This document shows, in pieces, positions 25,805 through 33,414 of a DNA stretch of 64,000 nt. A program made the translations under genes and the position numbers. Within the stretch, counting starts at the first letter, position 1, and each line of letters opens with the position of its first letter. The notes under the pieces were generated by a model. The model did no database searches and was not told where the DNA came from. It saw only the letters and a list, made by a program, of their open reading frames with translations. The stretch lies in NCBI RefSeq assembly GCF_001428565.1, contig NZ_LMIA01000009.1, positions 150,519 through 214,518 of the forward strand. Reading direction: 5' to 3'. This DNA comes from Nocardioides sp. Root190 (GTDB lineage: Bacteria; Actinomycetota; Actinomycetes; Propionibacteriales; Nocardioidaceae).

Positions 25805-26287
25805 ATGTCCACCACCACCGTCCCCCGACACCCGGCCGGCTGGCTGACTCTCCTCCCCTTTCTCGCGGCGGTCGCCGCCGTCGCCGTCCTGGGCGGCCTC
25901 GCCGCCAGCTCGTCCTCGGAGACCTACCGCGCCCTCGACCTGCCACCCTTCGCCCCACCGTCCTGGCTGTTCGGCCCGGTGTGGACGGTCCTGTACGTCA
26001 TGATCGCCGTCGCCGGCTGGCTCGCCTGGCGTGCCGACGCCGGACCGCGAGCGCTGGCACTGTGGGGTGGACAGCTGCTCCTCAACCTGGCCTGGACGCC
26101 GCTCTTCTTCGCTGCCGACCTCTACGTCTGGGCACTCGTCGACATCGTCGTCCTGCTGGTCGCCGTACTCGCCACGATCGCCGTCTTCCGACGCCCCTCG
26201 CCGCCCGCGGCGTGGTTGCTGGTCCCGTACGTCGCCTGGGTCGCCTTCGCCACCGCCCTCAACGTCGCGATCGTGGTGCTGAACTGA
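25805..26287 (+). CDS. tspO: TspO/MBR family membrane protein
   Basis: A 160-residue five-helix membrane protein. The family signatures are LDLPPFAPPSWLFGPVWTVLY (shown here in part), then AWRADAGPRALALWGGQLLLNLAWTPLFF, of which GGQLLLNLAWTPLFF is the most telling, and the PYVAWVAFATALN motif near the end. TspO proteins bind porphyrins and sterol-like ligands and influence tetrapyrrole and stress responses. The Trp- and Pro-rich elements are complete and the length is usual. It faces away from the small-protein gene, 31 bp distant. It is followed by a compact double hairpin that may end its transcript. Confidence 0.85.
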   Translation: MSTTTVPRHPAGWLTLLPFLAAVAAVAVLGGLAASSSSETYRALDLPPFAPPSWLFGPVWTVLYVMIAVAGWLAWRADAGPRALALWGGQLLLNLAWTPLFFAADLYVWALVDIVVLLVAVLATIAVFRRPSPPAAWLLVPYVAWVAFATALNVAIVVLN

Positions 26288-26295
26288 CGCTCGGC

Positions 26296-26327
26296 GGCAG
26301 TTTCACCGCTTAGGCGGTGAAACTGCC
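26296..26327 (+). terminator. Hairpin 1 after tspO
   Basis: A perfect 14-bp stem (arms GGCAGTTTCACCGC and GCGGTGAAACTGCC) with a TTAG loop starts 9 bp after the tspO stop. It reads as an intrinsic terminator without a U-tract. Its right arm also forms the base of the following hairpin. Confidence 0.65.
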
Positions 26328-26364
26328 CCTGGGCACACGAAACAACGTGTGCCCAGAGGCAGTT
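26321..26364 (+). terminator. Hairpin 2, mutually exclusive with hairpin 1
   Basis: Arms 26321-26339 and 26346-26364 pair at 18 of 19 positions around an AAACAA loop and are followed by TT. Bases 26321-26327 (AACTGCC) are also the right arm of hairpin 1, so only one full structure can form at a time. The region lies 183 bp before tadA. Confidence 0.55.
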
Positions 26365-26546
26365 TTGTGCGCTCAGTCGGCCGATCACGGCCAAGCAAGT
26401 GCCGCCACCTCGCCTGAACTCGACCACCCCGCGTTCCCGGATGTGCGTCCGGTTCTCCACAGGAACGCGGCGATGGGTCTGTTCAGGATCCGCGGCGTGC
26501 CCTACGGTTCCCTCAGCCACAGCACGTCTCACTCGGGGGAGTCGCC

Positions 26547-27812
26547 ATGGCCCTGTTGCAACCTGTCGTGTCCGCACCTGCGTCCGACGAGGTCGTTGCG
26601 CGCCTGGACGAAGAGCTCCGGGTCGCCGTACGACGCGAGGCGATCGACCCGCAACGCGAGGTCGCCGCGGTCCGACGCATCGCGGCCGGTCTGGTGCGTG
26701 CGCATGACGAGCGCAGCCTCACCGGAGTGGTCGCGCCGGTCGCCGATGCCGAGGGGTTGGTGGCCGAGCTCGTGGCGCGGGTCGCGGGCTTCGGTCCGCT
26801 GCAGCAGTTCCTCGACGACCCGACGGTCGAGGAGGTGTGGATCAACAGTCCGGACCGGGTGTTCATCGCCCGCCACGGCCGTCACGAGCTGACCAATCTC
26901 GTGCTGACCGAGACGCAGGTCAACGAGTTGGTCGAACGGATGCTGAAGTCCACCGGTCGTCGGATCGACCTGAGCCGACCGTTCGTGGACGCGATGTTGC
27001 CGGCCGGCCACCGGTTGCACGTCGTGCTCCGGGGCATCGCCCGGGGCTTCACCGCCGTGAACATCCGCAAGTTCGTCGTGCGTGCTACGCGCCTCGCCGA
27101 GCTCGTCGAGCTGGGGACCCTGCCGCCGGCCGCGGCCCAGTTCCTCGAGGCCTCCGTGCGGGCCGGACTCAACGTGCTCGTCACCGGCGGGACCCAGGCC
27201 GGCAAGACCACGATGCTCAACTGTCTCGCGGCCGCGATCCCCGGCGGGGAGCGGGTGATCTCCGCGGAGGAGGTGTTCGAGATGCGGTTCCCGCATCCCG
27301 ACTGGGTCGCCCTGCAGACGCGCCAGGAAGGTCTGGAGGGGACGGGCGAGATCAGGCTGCGTGACCTGGTCAAGGAGTCGCTGCGGATGCGTCCGAGTCG
27401 TCTGATCGTGGGGGAGGTCAGGGCCGAGGAGTGCCTCGATCTCCTGCTCGCCCTCAACGCCGGGCTGCCCGGGATGTGCACCCTGCACGCCAACAGCGCG
27501 CGCGAAGCACTGACCAAGGCCTGCACGTTGCCGTTGCTTGCCGGCGAGAACATCTCGGCACGGTTCGTGGTGCCCACGGTTGCAGCGTCGATCGACCTCG
27601 TCGTGCATCTCGAGCTCGACCCGCGGGGTGCCCGCAAGGTCGTCGAGATCGTCGCGGTGCCGGGGCGGATGGAGGGCGAGGTCATCGAGACCGAGTCCGT
27701 CTTCGAGTGGCGTGATTCCCGCCTGCAGCGGGGCATCGGCCTCCCTCCGCGGATCGAGCAGTTCGAGCGGATCGGCATCGACGTCGTCCGGTTGCTCAAC
27801 GAGGTCCGGTGA
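26547..27812 (+). CDS. tadA: TadA/CpaF secretion ATPase
   Basis: A 421-residue hexameric ATPase that powers assembly of Flp (type IVb) pili from the cytoplasmic face. Walker A is GGTQAGKTTM near residue 213, the Asp/His boxes follow (ISAEEVFEMRFPHPDWV), Walker B lies in PSRLIVGEVRAEE and the His box in MCTLHANSAREAL. The N-terminal domain (about 1-150) is short but typical of actinobacterial CpaF. Start ATG 26547 follows GGGGGAG. It leads a seven-gene operon with overlaps or very short gaps. The usual partner TadZ/CpaE is not encoded next to it. Confidence 0.9.
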   Translation: MALLQPVVSAPASDEVVARLDEELRVAVRREAIDPQREVAAVRRIAAGLVRAHDERSLTGVVAPVADAEGLVAELVARVAGFGPLQQFLDDPTVEEVWINSPDRVFIARHGRHELTNLVLTETQVNELVERMLKSTGRRIDLSRPFVDAMLPAGHRLHVVLRGIARGFTAVNIRKFVVRATRLAELVELGTLPPAAAQFLEASVRAGLNVLVTGGTQAGKTTMLNCLAAAIPGGERVISAEEVFEMRFPHPDWVALQTRQEGLEGTGEIRLRDLVKESLRMRPSRLIVGEVRAEECLDLLLALNAGLPGMCTLHANSAREALTKACTLPLLAGENISARFVVPTVAASIDLVVHLELDPRGARKVVEIVAVPGRMEGEVIETESVFEWRDSRLQRGIGLPPRIEQFERIGIDVVRLLNEVR

Positions 27813-27819
27813 GGCGGCC

Positions 27820-28683
27820 GTGGGAGCGCTGATCGGCCTGGGCTTCGGCGTGGGGTGCCTGTTGATCTGGTCGGCGTTCCGCTCCCCGAGGGGTACGCCG
27901 ACGCCGACGTCGGCCCGGGGGAGTGGGCGCACGACCGGCGACCTGTTGGCCGAGGCAGGGCTGCGTGAGGTGGCGCCCCGCTCCCTGGCCCTGCTGTGTG
28001 TCGGTGCGGCGCTGGCAGCAGCGGTGGTCGTCCTCGGTGTCACCCGGACTGTCCCGATCGCCGCGGTGTTCGGCGCTCTCGCTGGCTACTTGCCGATCGC
28101 GATCATCCGGGGCAGGGCCCGACGCCGCCAACGGGAGTTCGCGGAGGTGTGGCCCGAGGCGGTCGACGACCTGGCGTCGGCCGTCCGCGCCGGCATGTCG
28201 TTGCCTGATGCGGTCGCCGCGCTCGCGGTCCGCGGTCCCGATGCGCTGCGCCCGGCCTTCGACGCCTTCGCGCTGGACTACCAGGTCTCCGGTCGCTTCG
28301 GCGACTGCCTCGACCGGCTCAAGGACCGCTTGTCCGACCCCGTCGGCGACCGGGTGGTCGAGGGCCTGCGCATCGCCCGGGAGGTCGGCGGCGGCGAGCT
28401 CGGTCGACTGCTGCGCAACCTGTCCGGCTACCTCCGCGACGACCAGCGCACCCGCGCCGAGCTCGAGGCCCGCCAGTCCTGGGCAGTCAACGGCGCCCGG
28501 GTCGCGGCCGGTGCGCCGTGGGTGGTGCTGCTCGTGATGTCCACCCAGCGCGAGGTGATCGAGCGCTACCAGTCCGCTGCCGGGGCCGTCGTCCTCGTCG
28601 TCGGCGCGATCCTCTGCGTCCTCGCCTACCGCCTCATGATGCGGCTCGGCCGACTGCCGGTCGAGCGGCGGATCCTGCGATGA
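27820..28683 (+). CDS. tadB: TadB-like type II secretion F-domain protein
   Basis: A 287-residue inner-membrane platform protein. Two hydrophobic segments (about 50-95) precede the GspF domain of about 110 residues (EVWPEAVDDLASAVRAGMSLPDAV ... EVGGGELGRLLRNLSGYLR, here in part), and two hydrophobic segments end the protein (about 225-275). TadB and TadC form the core of the Tad machine and contact the TadA ATPase. GTG 27820 is the first in-frame start, 7 bp after the tadA stop. The gene ends in a four-base overlap with tadC (ATGA). Confidence 0.85.
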   Translation: MGALIGLGFGVGCLLIWSAFRSPRGTPTPTSARGSGRTTGDLLAEAGLREVAPRSLALLCVGAALAAAVVVLGVTRTVPIAAVFGALAGYLPIAIIRGRARRRQREFAEVWPEAVDDLASAVRAGMSLPDAVAALAVRGPDALRPAFDAFALDYQVSGRFGDCLDRLKDRLSDPVGDRVVEGLRIAREVGGGELGRLLRNLSGYLRDDQRTRAELEARQSWAVNGARVAAGAPWVVLLVMSTQREVIERYQSAAGAVVLVVGAILCVLAYRLMMRLGRLPVERRILR

Positions 28684-29606
28684 GTCCGGTGGTGTGGGGC
28701 GGCCTGCTGGGTCTGGGTACGGCGGCCGGGGTGGCGCTGGTCGTCGCCCGGATCCTTGCGATCCGCAGGCCTGACCTGGAGGCGCGCGTCCTCCCGTACG
28801 TCCGGGATCTCGCCACGGCGCAACGCCCGCCGCTGCCGCTCGCCCCCGCCACCACGCTCGTCGCCGTGTTCGGCCCGGCTCTGCGCCGAGGTGCTGAGGT
28901 GGTCGAGCGGGTCGTCGGGGGCGCACCCTCGGTACGCCGCCGCCTCGCCCGCGCGGGACTCGAGGTGAGCGTGCACGAGTTCCGTGTGCAGCAGGTGGTG
29001 TGGGGACTTGTCGGGTTCGGTGTGGCTGCGTCGTACGGACTGCTCCGGACCTGGACCCGACCGGGCAACCCGCTCCCGCTCCTTCTCGTGTGCGTCGGCG
29101 CCTTCGCCGTCGGCGTCCTCCTGCGCGACAACAGGCTGAGCGCGCAGGTCAAGGCGCGCGAGACGGCCATCGTCGCGGAGTTCCCGACCGTGGCCGAGCT
29201 GTTGGCCCTCAGCGTCGCCGCAGGGGAGGCCCCGGTCGCTGCGCTGGACCGCGTGGTCCGTCGCAGCGGAGGCGAGCTGTCCCGCGAGCTCGCCGAGGTG
29301 CTGGCCCGGATCCGAACCGGTGAGCCCGTCGCCGACGCGTTCGACCGGCTCGCCGCGACCACCGGTGTCGCCGTCGTGGCGCGCTTCGCCCATGGCGTCG
29401 CGGTGGCCGTGGAGCGGGGCACACCCCTCGCAGACGTGCTCCACGCCCAGGCTGCCGACGTGCGCGAGGCCGGCCGCCGCGCACTGATCGAACAGGCCTC
29501 ACGCAAGGAGATCTTCATGATGATCCCGGTGGTCTTCCTGATCCTTCCGGTGACCGTCCTGTTCGCCTTCTGGCCCGGCTTCATCGGGCTCTCGCTCAGC
29601 TACTGA
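28680..29606 (+). CDS. tadC: TadC-like type II secretion F-domain protein
   Basis: A 308-residue membrane protein and second platform subunit of the Tad pilus. One segment lies at the N-terminus, two near 105-150, then the GspF domain (EFPTVAELLALSVAAGEAPVAALDR ... AFDRLAATTGVAVVARF, in part) and a C-terminal anchor MMIPVVFLILPVTVLFAFWP. ATG 28680 overlaps the tadB stop (ATGA), showing translational coupling. With tadA and tadB it forms the full motor-platform set. Confidence 0.85.
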   Translation: MSPVVWGGLLGLGTAAGVALVVARILAIRRPDLEARVLPYVRDLATAQRPPLPLAPATTLVAVFGPALRRGAEVVERVVGGAPSVRRRLARAGLEVSVHEFRVQQVVWGLVGFGVAASYGLLRTWTRPGNPLPLLLVCVGAFAVGVLLRDNRLSAQVKARETAIVAEFPTVAELLALSVAAGEAPVAALDRVVRRSGGELSRELAEVLARIRTGEPVADAFDRLAATTGVAVVARFAHGVAVAVERGTPLADVLHAQAADVREAGRRALIEQASRKEIFMMIPVVFLILPVTVLFAFWPGFIGLSLSY

Positions 29607-29633
29607 CCTCGCACCTCTCGGGAAGGATCCACC

Positions 29634-29828
29634 GTGCACCACACCCCACCGCTCCAGCTCCTGCGCCTCGTCCTGCGTCGACGCCGAGCCCAGCGCGACG
29701 AGCGCGGCGACGTGCCGGGCTGGGTCCTGATCACCGTGATGACCATCTCGATCGGCGTCGGGTTGTGGGGTGTCGCGCAGCCGCAGCTGGTGTCGATCCT
29801 CCAGTCGGCGTTGAACTCGGTGAGGTGA
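29634..29828 (+). CDS. Flp-type pilin candidate
   Basis: A 64-residue protein: a basic N-terminus (LLRLVLRRRRAQRDERG) and then one hydrophobic helix (WVLITVMTISIGVGLWGVA) with a short polar C-terminus. Size, single helix and place directly after tadC fit the major Flp pilin. The motif after the helix start differs from the classical Flp G/XXXXEY site: there is GDVPG instead, so a prepilin-peptidase site is not clear. GTG 29634 follows AAGGA. The stop overlaps the next gene (GTGA). Confidence 0.65.
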   Translation: MHHTPPLQLLRLVLRRRRAQRDERGDVPGWVLITVMTISIGVGLWGVAQPQLVSILQSALNSVR

Positions 29829-30220
29829 CCTCGCCGTCGCGGCGCCGGGACCAGCGCGGATCGGCGCTCGTCGACTTCACGTTGGTGCTCGTCGTGCTGC
29901 TGCCGATCGTGCTCGGCATCCTGCAGGTCGCGTTGGTGCTGCACGTCCGTACGACGCTCGCGGCCGCCGCCTCGGAGGGCGCCCGGCTGGCGGCCACCTC
30001 GGACCGGGGACCTGCGGAAGGCGTGGCCCGGACCCGCGCCCAGATCATCGACGCCGTCGGGGAGCGCTATGCACGCGAGGTCGTCGTACGACGGGTGAGT
30101 GTCGACGGGGCGCCGGGCGTGGAGATCACCGTGCACGCCGAGGTGCCGGCACTCGGGATCGGCGGTCCGTCGGTCGAGTTCACCGTCTCCGGGCGTGCCG
30201 TCGAGGAGAGGCCGCGATGA
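29825..30220 (+). CDS. TadE-like pseudopilin
   Basis: A 131-residue TadE-family protein. It has the usual layout: basic start (SRRRDQRGS), hydrophobic helix (ALVDFTLVLVVLLPIVLGIL), and a short helix rich in Ala (TTLAAAASEGARLAA), followed by a beta-rich periplasmic or exported part. TadE/TadF-type minor pilins prime Flp fibre assembly. The GTG at 29825 overlaps the previous stop (GTGA) and the stop region overlaps the next ATG (ATGA), so the gene is coupled on both sides. Confidence 0.8.
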   Translation: MTSPSRRRDQRGSALVDFTLVLVVLLPIVLGILQVALVLHVRTTLAAAASEGARLAATSDRGPAEGVARTRAQIIDAVGERYAREVVVRRVSVDGAPGVEITVHAEVPALGIGGPSVEFTVSGRAVEERPR

Positions 30221-30660
30221 GTCGGCCGCGCGACGAGCGGGGCAGCGGGCTCGTCGAGATCGTCTGGATGAGCATCGTGCTGCTGCTCCCGTTGCTGTGG
30301 ATCGTGCTCTCGGTGTTCGAGGTGCAGCGCGGCTCGTTCGGCGTCAGCGGCGCCGCCCGGGCCGCCGCCCGGGCCTATGCCCTCGCGCCCAGCGACGCCG
30401 CCGGCGAGAAGCGGGCGGCGGCGGTGGCGCGTCAGGCACTCGCGGACCAGGGCCTGGACGACGTGCCGGTGCGCGTCACGATCTCGTGCACGCCGCACCC
30501 GAACCGGTGCCACAGCGGCACCTCCGTCATCACCGTGCGCATCGACTCCGCCGTCACGCTCCCGCTGCTGCCCGACGTGCTCGGCAGCGGGACGCCGCGC
30601 TTCCGGCTCAGCGCCGACCACACGGTTCCGATCGGCCGCTACCAGGAGATCGACCGGTGA
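30217..30660 (+). CDS. Second TadE/TadF-like pseudopilin
   Basis: A 147-residue protein with N-terminal RDERGSGLVEIVWMSIVLLL, the TadE-type helix, then AARAAARAYALAPSD and a beta-rich domain with two cysteines (SCTPHPNRC) that could form a disulfide loop. It is paralogous in layout to the preceding gene but has little sequence identity, as expected for TadE/TadF pairs. The ATG overlaps the previous stop and its own stop overlaps the next start (GTGA). Confidence 0.75.
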   Translation: MSRPRDERGSGLVEIVWMSIVLLLPLLWIVLSVFEVQRGSFGVSGAARAAARAYALAPSDAAGEKRAAAVARQALADQGLDDVPVRVTISCTPHPNRCHSGTSVITVRIDSAVTLPLLPDVLGSGTPRFRLSADHTVPIGRYQEIDR

Positions 30661-31088
30661 GGAGCCAGCGGGGGAGCTCGATGCCGCTGATCCTCGCCTT
30701 CATGGCGATCATCCTGCTGCTGGTCGCGGTCGTCGTCGACGCCAGCGCGGCCTACCTCGCCCGGCAGCGGCTCGACGAGCTCGCCGACGGCGCAGCCCTC
30801 CAGGGTGCCGATCTCGGCGCCCAGGGCAGCGATGCGTACGACGGCGGGCTGGCCGACGGGGACCTCGCGATCTCCCGCGCAGAGGCCGAGCAGGCAGTCC
30901 GGTCCTACCTCTGGGCCGTCGACGCCCACGCCGACCACCCCGGTCTGCGCGCAGTGGTCCGGGTCGACGGCGACCGGGTGGTCGTCGAGCTGGTCGCCCC
31001 TGTCGACCTGCCCCTGCGACTGCCGGGCGCGCCGGACAGCCCGACCGTGCGGTCCGTCGGATCCGCCGTCGTGGATCCCGCCGAGTAG
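30657..31088 (+). CDS. TadG-N-like / pilus-assembly small protein
   Basis: A 143-residue protein that begins VRSQRGSSMPLILAFMAIIL, a helix of the type found at the start of TadG (putative Flp pilus-assembly TadE/G-like domain), followed by DASAAYLARQRLDELADGAAL, the conserved second helix of that domain. It lacks the large von Willebrand-like region of full TadG. It closes the Tad operon: the next gene is 65 bp away and of a different kind. Confidence 0.75.
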   Translation: MRSQRGSSMPLILAFMAIILLLVAVVVDASAAYLARQRLDELADGAALQGADLGAQGSDAYDGGLADGDLAISRAEAEQAVRSYLWAVDAHADHPGLRAVVRVDGDRVVVELVAPVDLPLRLPGAPDSPTVRSVGSAVVDPAE

Positions 31089-31153
31089 GCCCGCGCATCG
31101 GTGCCACACTGTCTGCGCTGCCGATACCCGCGCTGCCGAACCGAGGAGATCCT

Positions 31154-31576
31154 GTGCGCGCCACCGCCACCACTGTCGTGAAGAAGCCCGTCGACCACGT
31201 CTGGTCGGTGCTCGCTGACCACGAGGGCATGTCCTCGTGGGGCCCCGGCGTCACGGTCACCCTCGACAAGGAAGGCGCCCCCGAGCGCAACGGTGTCGGC
31301 GCCGTACGCCGGATCTCCGCGCCGGGTCCGATGCCGGCGATCGTCGAGCTCGTCACGGCCTTCGAGCCGGGGGAGCGCCTCGGCTACAAGGCTGTCGGAG
31401 GGGTCCCGTTCCGCAACTACCACGGCGAGGTCCTGCTCAGCCCGGTCGCAGGCGGCACCCGCGTCGAGTACACCGTCTCGCTCGAGGTCCCCGTCATCGG
31501 GTTCATCGGCGTCGTTCCCTCGAACGCGATCGCCCACACGCTGCTGCGCCTGCTCGCGCGCGCCGCTGCGCGCTGA
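31154..31576 (+). CDS. SRPBCC (START-like) family protein
   Basis: A 140-residue single-domain protein: VRATATTVVKKPVDHVWSVL opens the fold, WGPGVTVTL and VGAVRRISAPGP follow, and the long C-terminal helix is SNAIAHTLLRLLARAA. SRPBCC proteins bind hydrophobic ligands in a deep cavity, and this group is often annotated as polyketide cyclase/dehydrase or lipid transport. The ligand cannot be read here. The GTG at 31154 has GAGGAG about 8 nt upstream. It is convergent with the next gene, 30 bp away. Confidence 0.8.
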   Translation: MRATATTVVKKPVDHVWSVLADHEGMSSWGPGVTVTLDKEGAPERNGVGAVRRISAPGPMPAIVELVTAFEPGERLGYKAVGGVPFRNYHGEVLLSPVAGGTRVEYTVSLEVPVIGFIGVVPSNAIAHTLLRLLARAAAR

Positions 31577-31606
31577 CCGCACTCGCGGCGCTGACCTGCT
31601 GACTGG

Positions 31607-32821
31607 TCAGTCGAGCAGACCCGGAGCGGCGCCCTCGTCGTCGATCCAGTCCTGACCGTCGTCGAACAGGTCGCGGTCGCTGCCGTCCTCGCGGTCACGC
31701 TTCCTGCCGCCGCGTCCGCCGGTGCCGCCGCCTGCGGTGCCACGGCCGCCCTGGCCGCCGCGACCGCCACGGCCACCCGGGGTGCCCGCGACTCCTCGGC
31801 CACCACCACCGCCGGCGCCACGACCGCCGCCACCGCGGGAGACCGGGCTTCCGGGGGTCGCACCGGAGCGTCCCAGTGAGCCGGGTCCTCCTGCACGGGT
31901 CGAGGAGCCGATGGCGCCGGGGCTGGCGCCCAGGCCGCCGCGTGAGAGCAGACCGCGGACACCGTTGACCAGGCCGGGGCCGCCGAGCAGTCCGGCACCG
32001 GCGAGCCCGCCGATGACACCGGGGTTGATGCCGGGGCCGGTGGGACCGACCGGGCCGGTCGGTCCGACCGGGGTCGGGTCGACGGGGTCCACCGGGTCGA
32101 CGGGGTCCACCGGGTCGACGGGGTCCACCGGGTCGATCGGGTCCACCGGGTCGATGGGGTCGATGGGATCGGTCGGGTCGACCGGGATGAGGTGCGGCGG
32201 ACGGGGCGGGCGGCCGGTCCCCGTCGGCACCGGGCTCGGGCCCGGTCCGGTGGGACCGCCGGGACCGGGGTTCTGCGGTCCGGGAGAGTCCACCGGGCTC
32301 TCGATCCGGCCCAGGATCGTGACGGCCTCGTTGTAGTTCTCGATGAGCGCGCGGACCTTGGCCTGCGCGGCGGTGTCGGCATCACCGTAGGCAGTGACGC
32401 GGTTGTTGAAGTTCCTCATCTGGCCCGCATAGATCTTCAGCGCCGTGATCTCGTCACTCTCGTCACCGGTGGTGGACTTGATCTCGGGCTTGGCTCCGGG
32501 CTCGGGGGGCGCGTCCTTCGCGGCGGACTGGGCCTCGCGCATGGCGTCGATGACGTTGGTCAGGGCGCCGGCGGCGTCGTTCATCTCTTTACGGCGCTTC
32601 TTGATCTTCGTCGCGGCATCCTTGAACGCCGCCCGGGCAGCCAGGGCGATCTCGGTGTCGCCGAAGCCGTCCTTCATCCGGTCGCCCGCGCGGTCCAGGC
32701 GGTTGGCGACGTTCAGGAGCGCCTCGGCGTTGTCACTCCACGCGGTCTGCGAGGTCACCACGTCCTGGCGCGCCATGCCGGTCACGCGGTGCAACAGTTC
32801 GTTCAGGTGCTGGCCGGTCAT
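31607..32821 (-). CDS. Helical N-domain protein with VDP repeats and RGG-rich acidic-ended tail
   Basis: A 404-residue protein I cannot assign. Residues 1-165 are predicted mostly helical and charged. They contain FGDTEIALAARAAF, reminiscent of the WxG turn of WXG100 proteins, and YGDAD, which fits the YxxxD/E type VII export motif. Residues about 175-200 are Gly/Pro-rich, and about 205-240 are a (V/I)DP repeat encoded by 18-bp DNA repeats. Residues about 245-320 are a GP/GL-rich stretch, about 325-385 an RGG-rich stretch (GGRGGRGGQGGRG), and the end is acidic (DLFDDGQDWIDDEG). It has no signal peptide. ATG 32821 overlaps the previous gene's stop by one base (TGATG), so the two are coupled. 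The secretion idea is inference only. Confidence 0.7.
   Translation of the reverse strand: MTGQHLNELLHRVTGMARQDVVTSQTAWSDNAEALLNVANRLDRAGDRMKDGFGDTEIALAARAAFKDAATKIKKRRKEMNDAAGALTNVIDAMREAQSAAKDAPPEPGAKPEIKSTTGDESDEITALKIYAGQMRNFNNRVTAYGDADTAAQAKVRALIENYNEAVTILGRIESPVDSPGPQNPGPGGPTGPGPSPVPTGTGRPPRPPHLIPVDPTDPIDPIDPVDPIDPVDPVDPVDPVDPVDPVDPTPVGPTGPVGPTGPGINPGVIGGLAGAGLLGGPGLVNGVRGLLSRGGLGASPGAIGSSTRAGGPGSLGRSGATPGSPVSRGGGGRGAGGGGGRGVAGTPGGRGGRGGQGGRGTAGGGTGGRGGRKRDREDGSDRDLFDDGQDWIDDEGAAPGLLD
32077..32185. repeat. Coding 18-bp tandem repeats ((V/I)DP repeats)
   Basis: Repeats of GGTCGACGGGGTCCACCG and close variants fill this stretch in frame, giving about eleven VDP or IDP triplets. Both 9- and 18-bp periods are visible. 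Units near the low-coordinate end are nearly identical, while those at the other end carry GATGGGGTCGATGG variants, as expected if slippage has expanded the array. Confidence 0.7.
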
Positions 32822-33285
32822 CAGACGTCCGTCCCCTCGGGCTCGTTGGCGGCGTCGGGGAGGTTCCCGTCGGTGCTGGTCCAGCCCAGGTCGAGGTCCT
32901 CGGTCCGGACCAGGACGCTGTGGAGGCGGACCTCGGCGTCCTCGTCGGACTCGCGGATCAGGCGCTTCGCCTCCTGGATCGACTCGAGGAAGGTCTCGAG
33001 GTCGGTCATGACCTTTTCCAGGGACAGCACCACGACACCGTGGGCGCGGGCGTGCTCGGTGGCGAGGCTGTTCGCCTCGTTGCCCTGGCCGAAGGAGGCG
33101 GTCGCGATGTTGCCCTCCTGCTGGAAGGAGCTCTCGCGGATCACGGCGAGCTCCTCGGTGAGGGCCTTGATGGTCTTGTTGACCTCCTCCTCGACGATGG
33201 CGAGACCGGAGGCGCCACTCCCACCCTCGGCACCCGCGGCAGCGCCGAGGGCAACGGGGTCGAGCAGCTTGGTGAACTCGAACAT
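32821..33285 (-). CDS. Helical/coiled-coil protein, first gene of the pair
   Basis: A 154-residue protein without recognised domain. After a Gly/Ala/Ser-rich region (15-28) come three helical stretches: EEEVNKTIKALTEELAVIR, then HARAHGVVVLSLEKVMTDL and FLESIQEAKRLIRESDED, and an acidic tail. Such a small helical partner ahead of a larger helical protein resembles ESX-type substrate pairs in size and order but has no WxG. Start ATG 33285 follows AAGGA. A divergent lipoprotein gene starts 129 bp away. Confidence 0.7.
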   Translation of the reverse strand: MFEFTKLLDPVALGAAAGAEGGSGASGLAIVEEEVNKTIKALTEELAVIRESSFQQEGNIATASFGQGNEANSLATEHARAHGVVVLSLEKVMTDLETFLESIQEAKRLIRESDEDAEVRLHSVLVRTEDLDLGWTSTDGNLPDAANEPEGTDV

Positions 33286-33414
33286 GCGATCCGTCCTTCA
33301 CGTTCCCGAGTAACAGGGGGCCAGCCAGTCGTTTCCCCCGTGAGGTGCGATCCCAAACTCATCGAATCGGCTTGCTAGCCTGACGACGCGTCATCGGGAG
33401 AAAGGGTACGTCGG

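Noticed and set aside
32077..32185. CRISPR-like regular repeats
   Set aside because: Units are in frame, with no unique spacers, and encode (V/I)DP; no cas gene is near.
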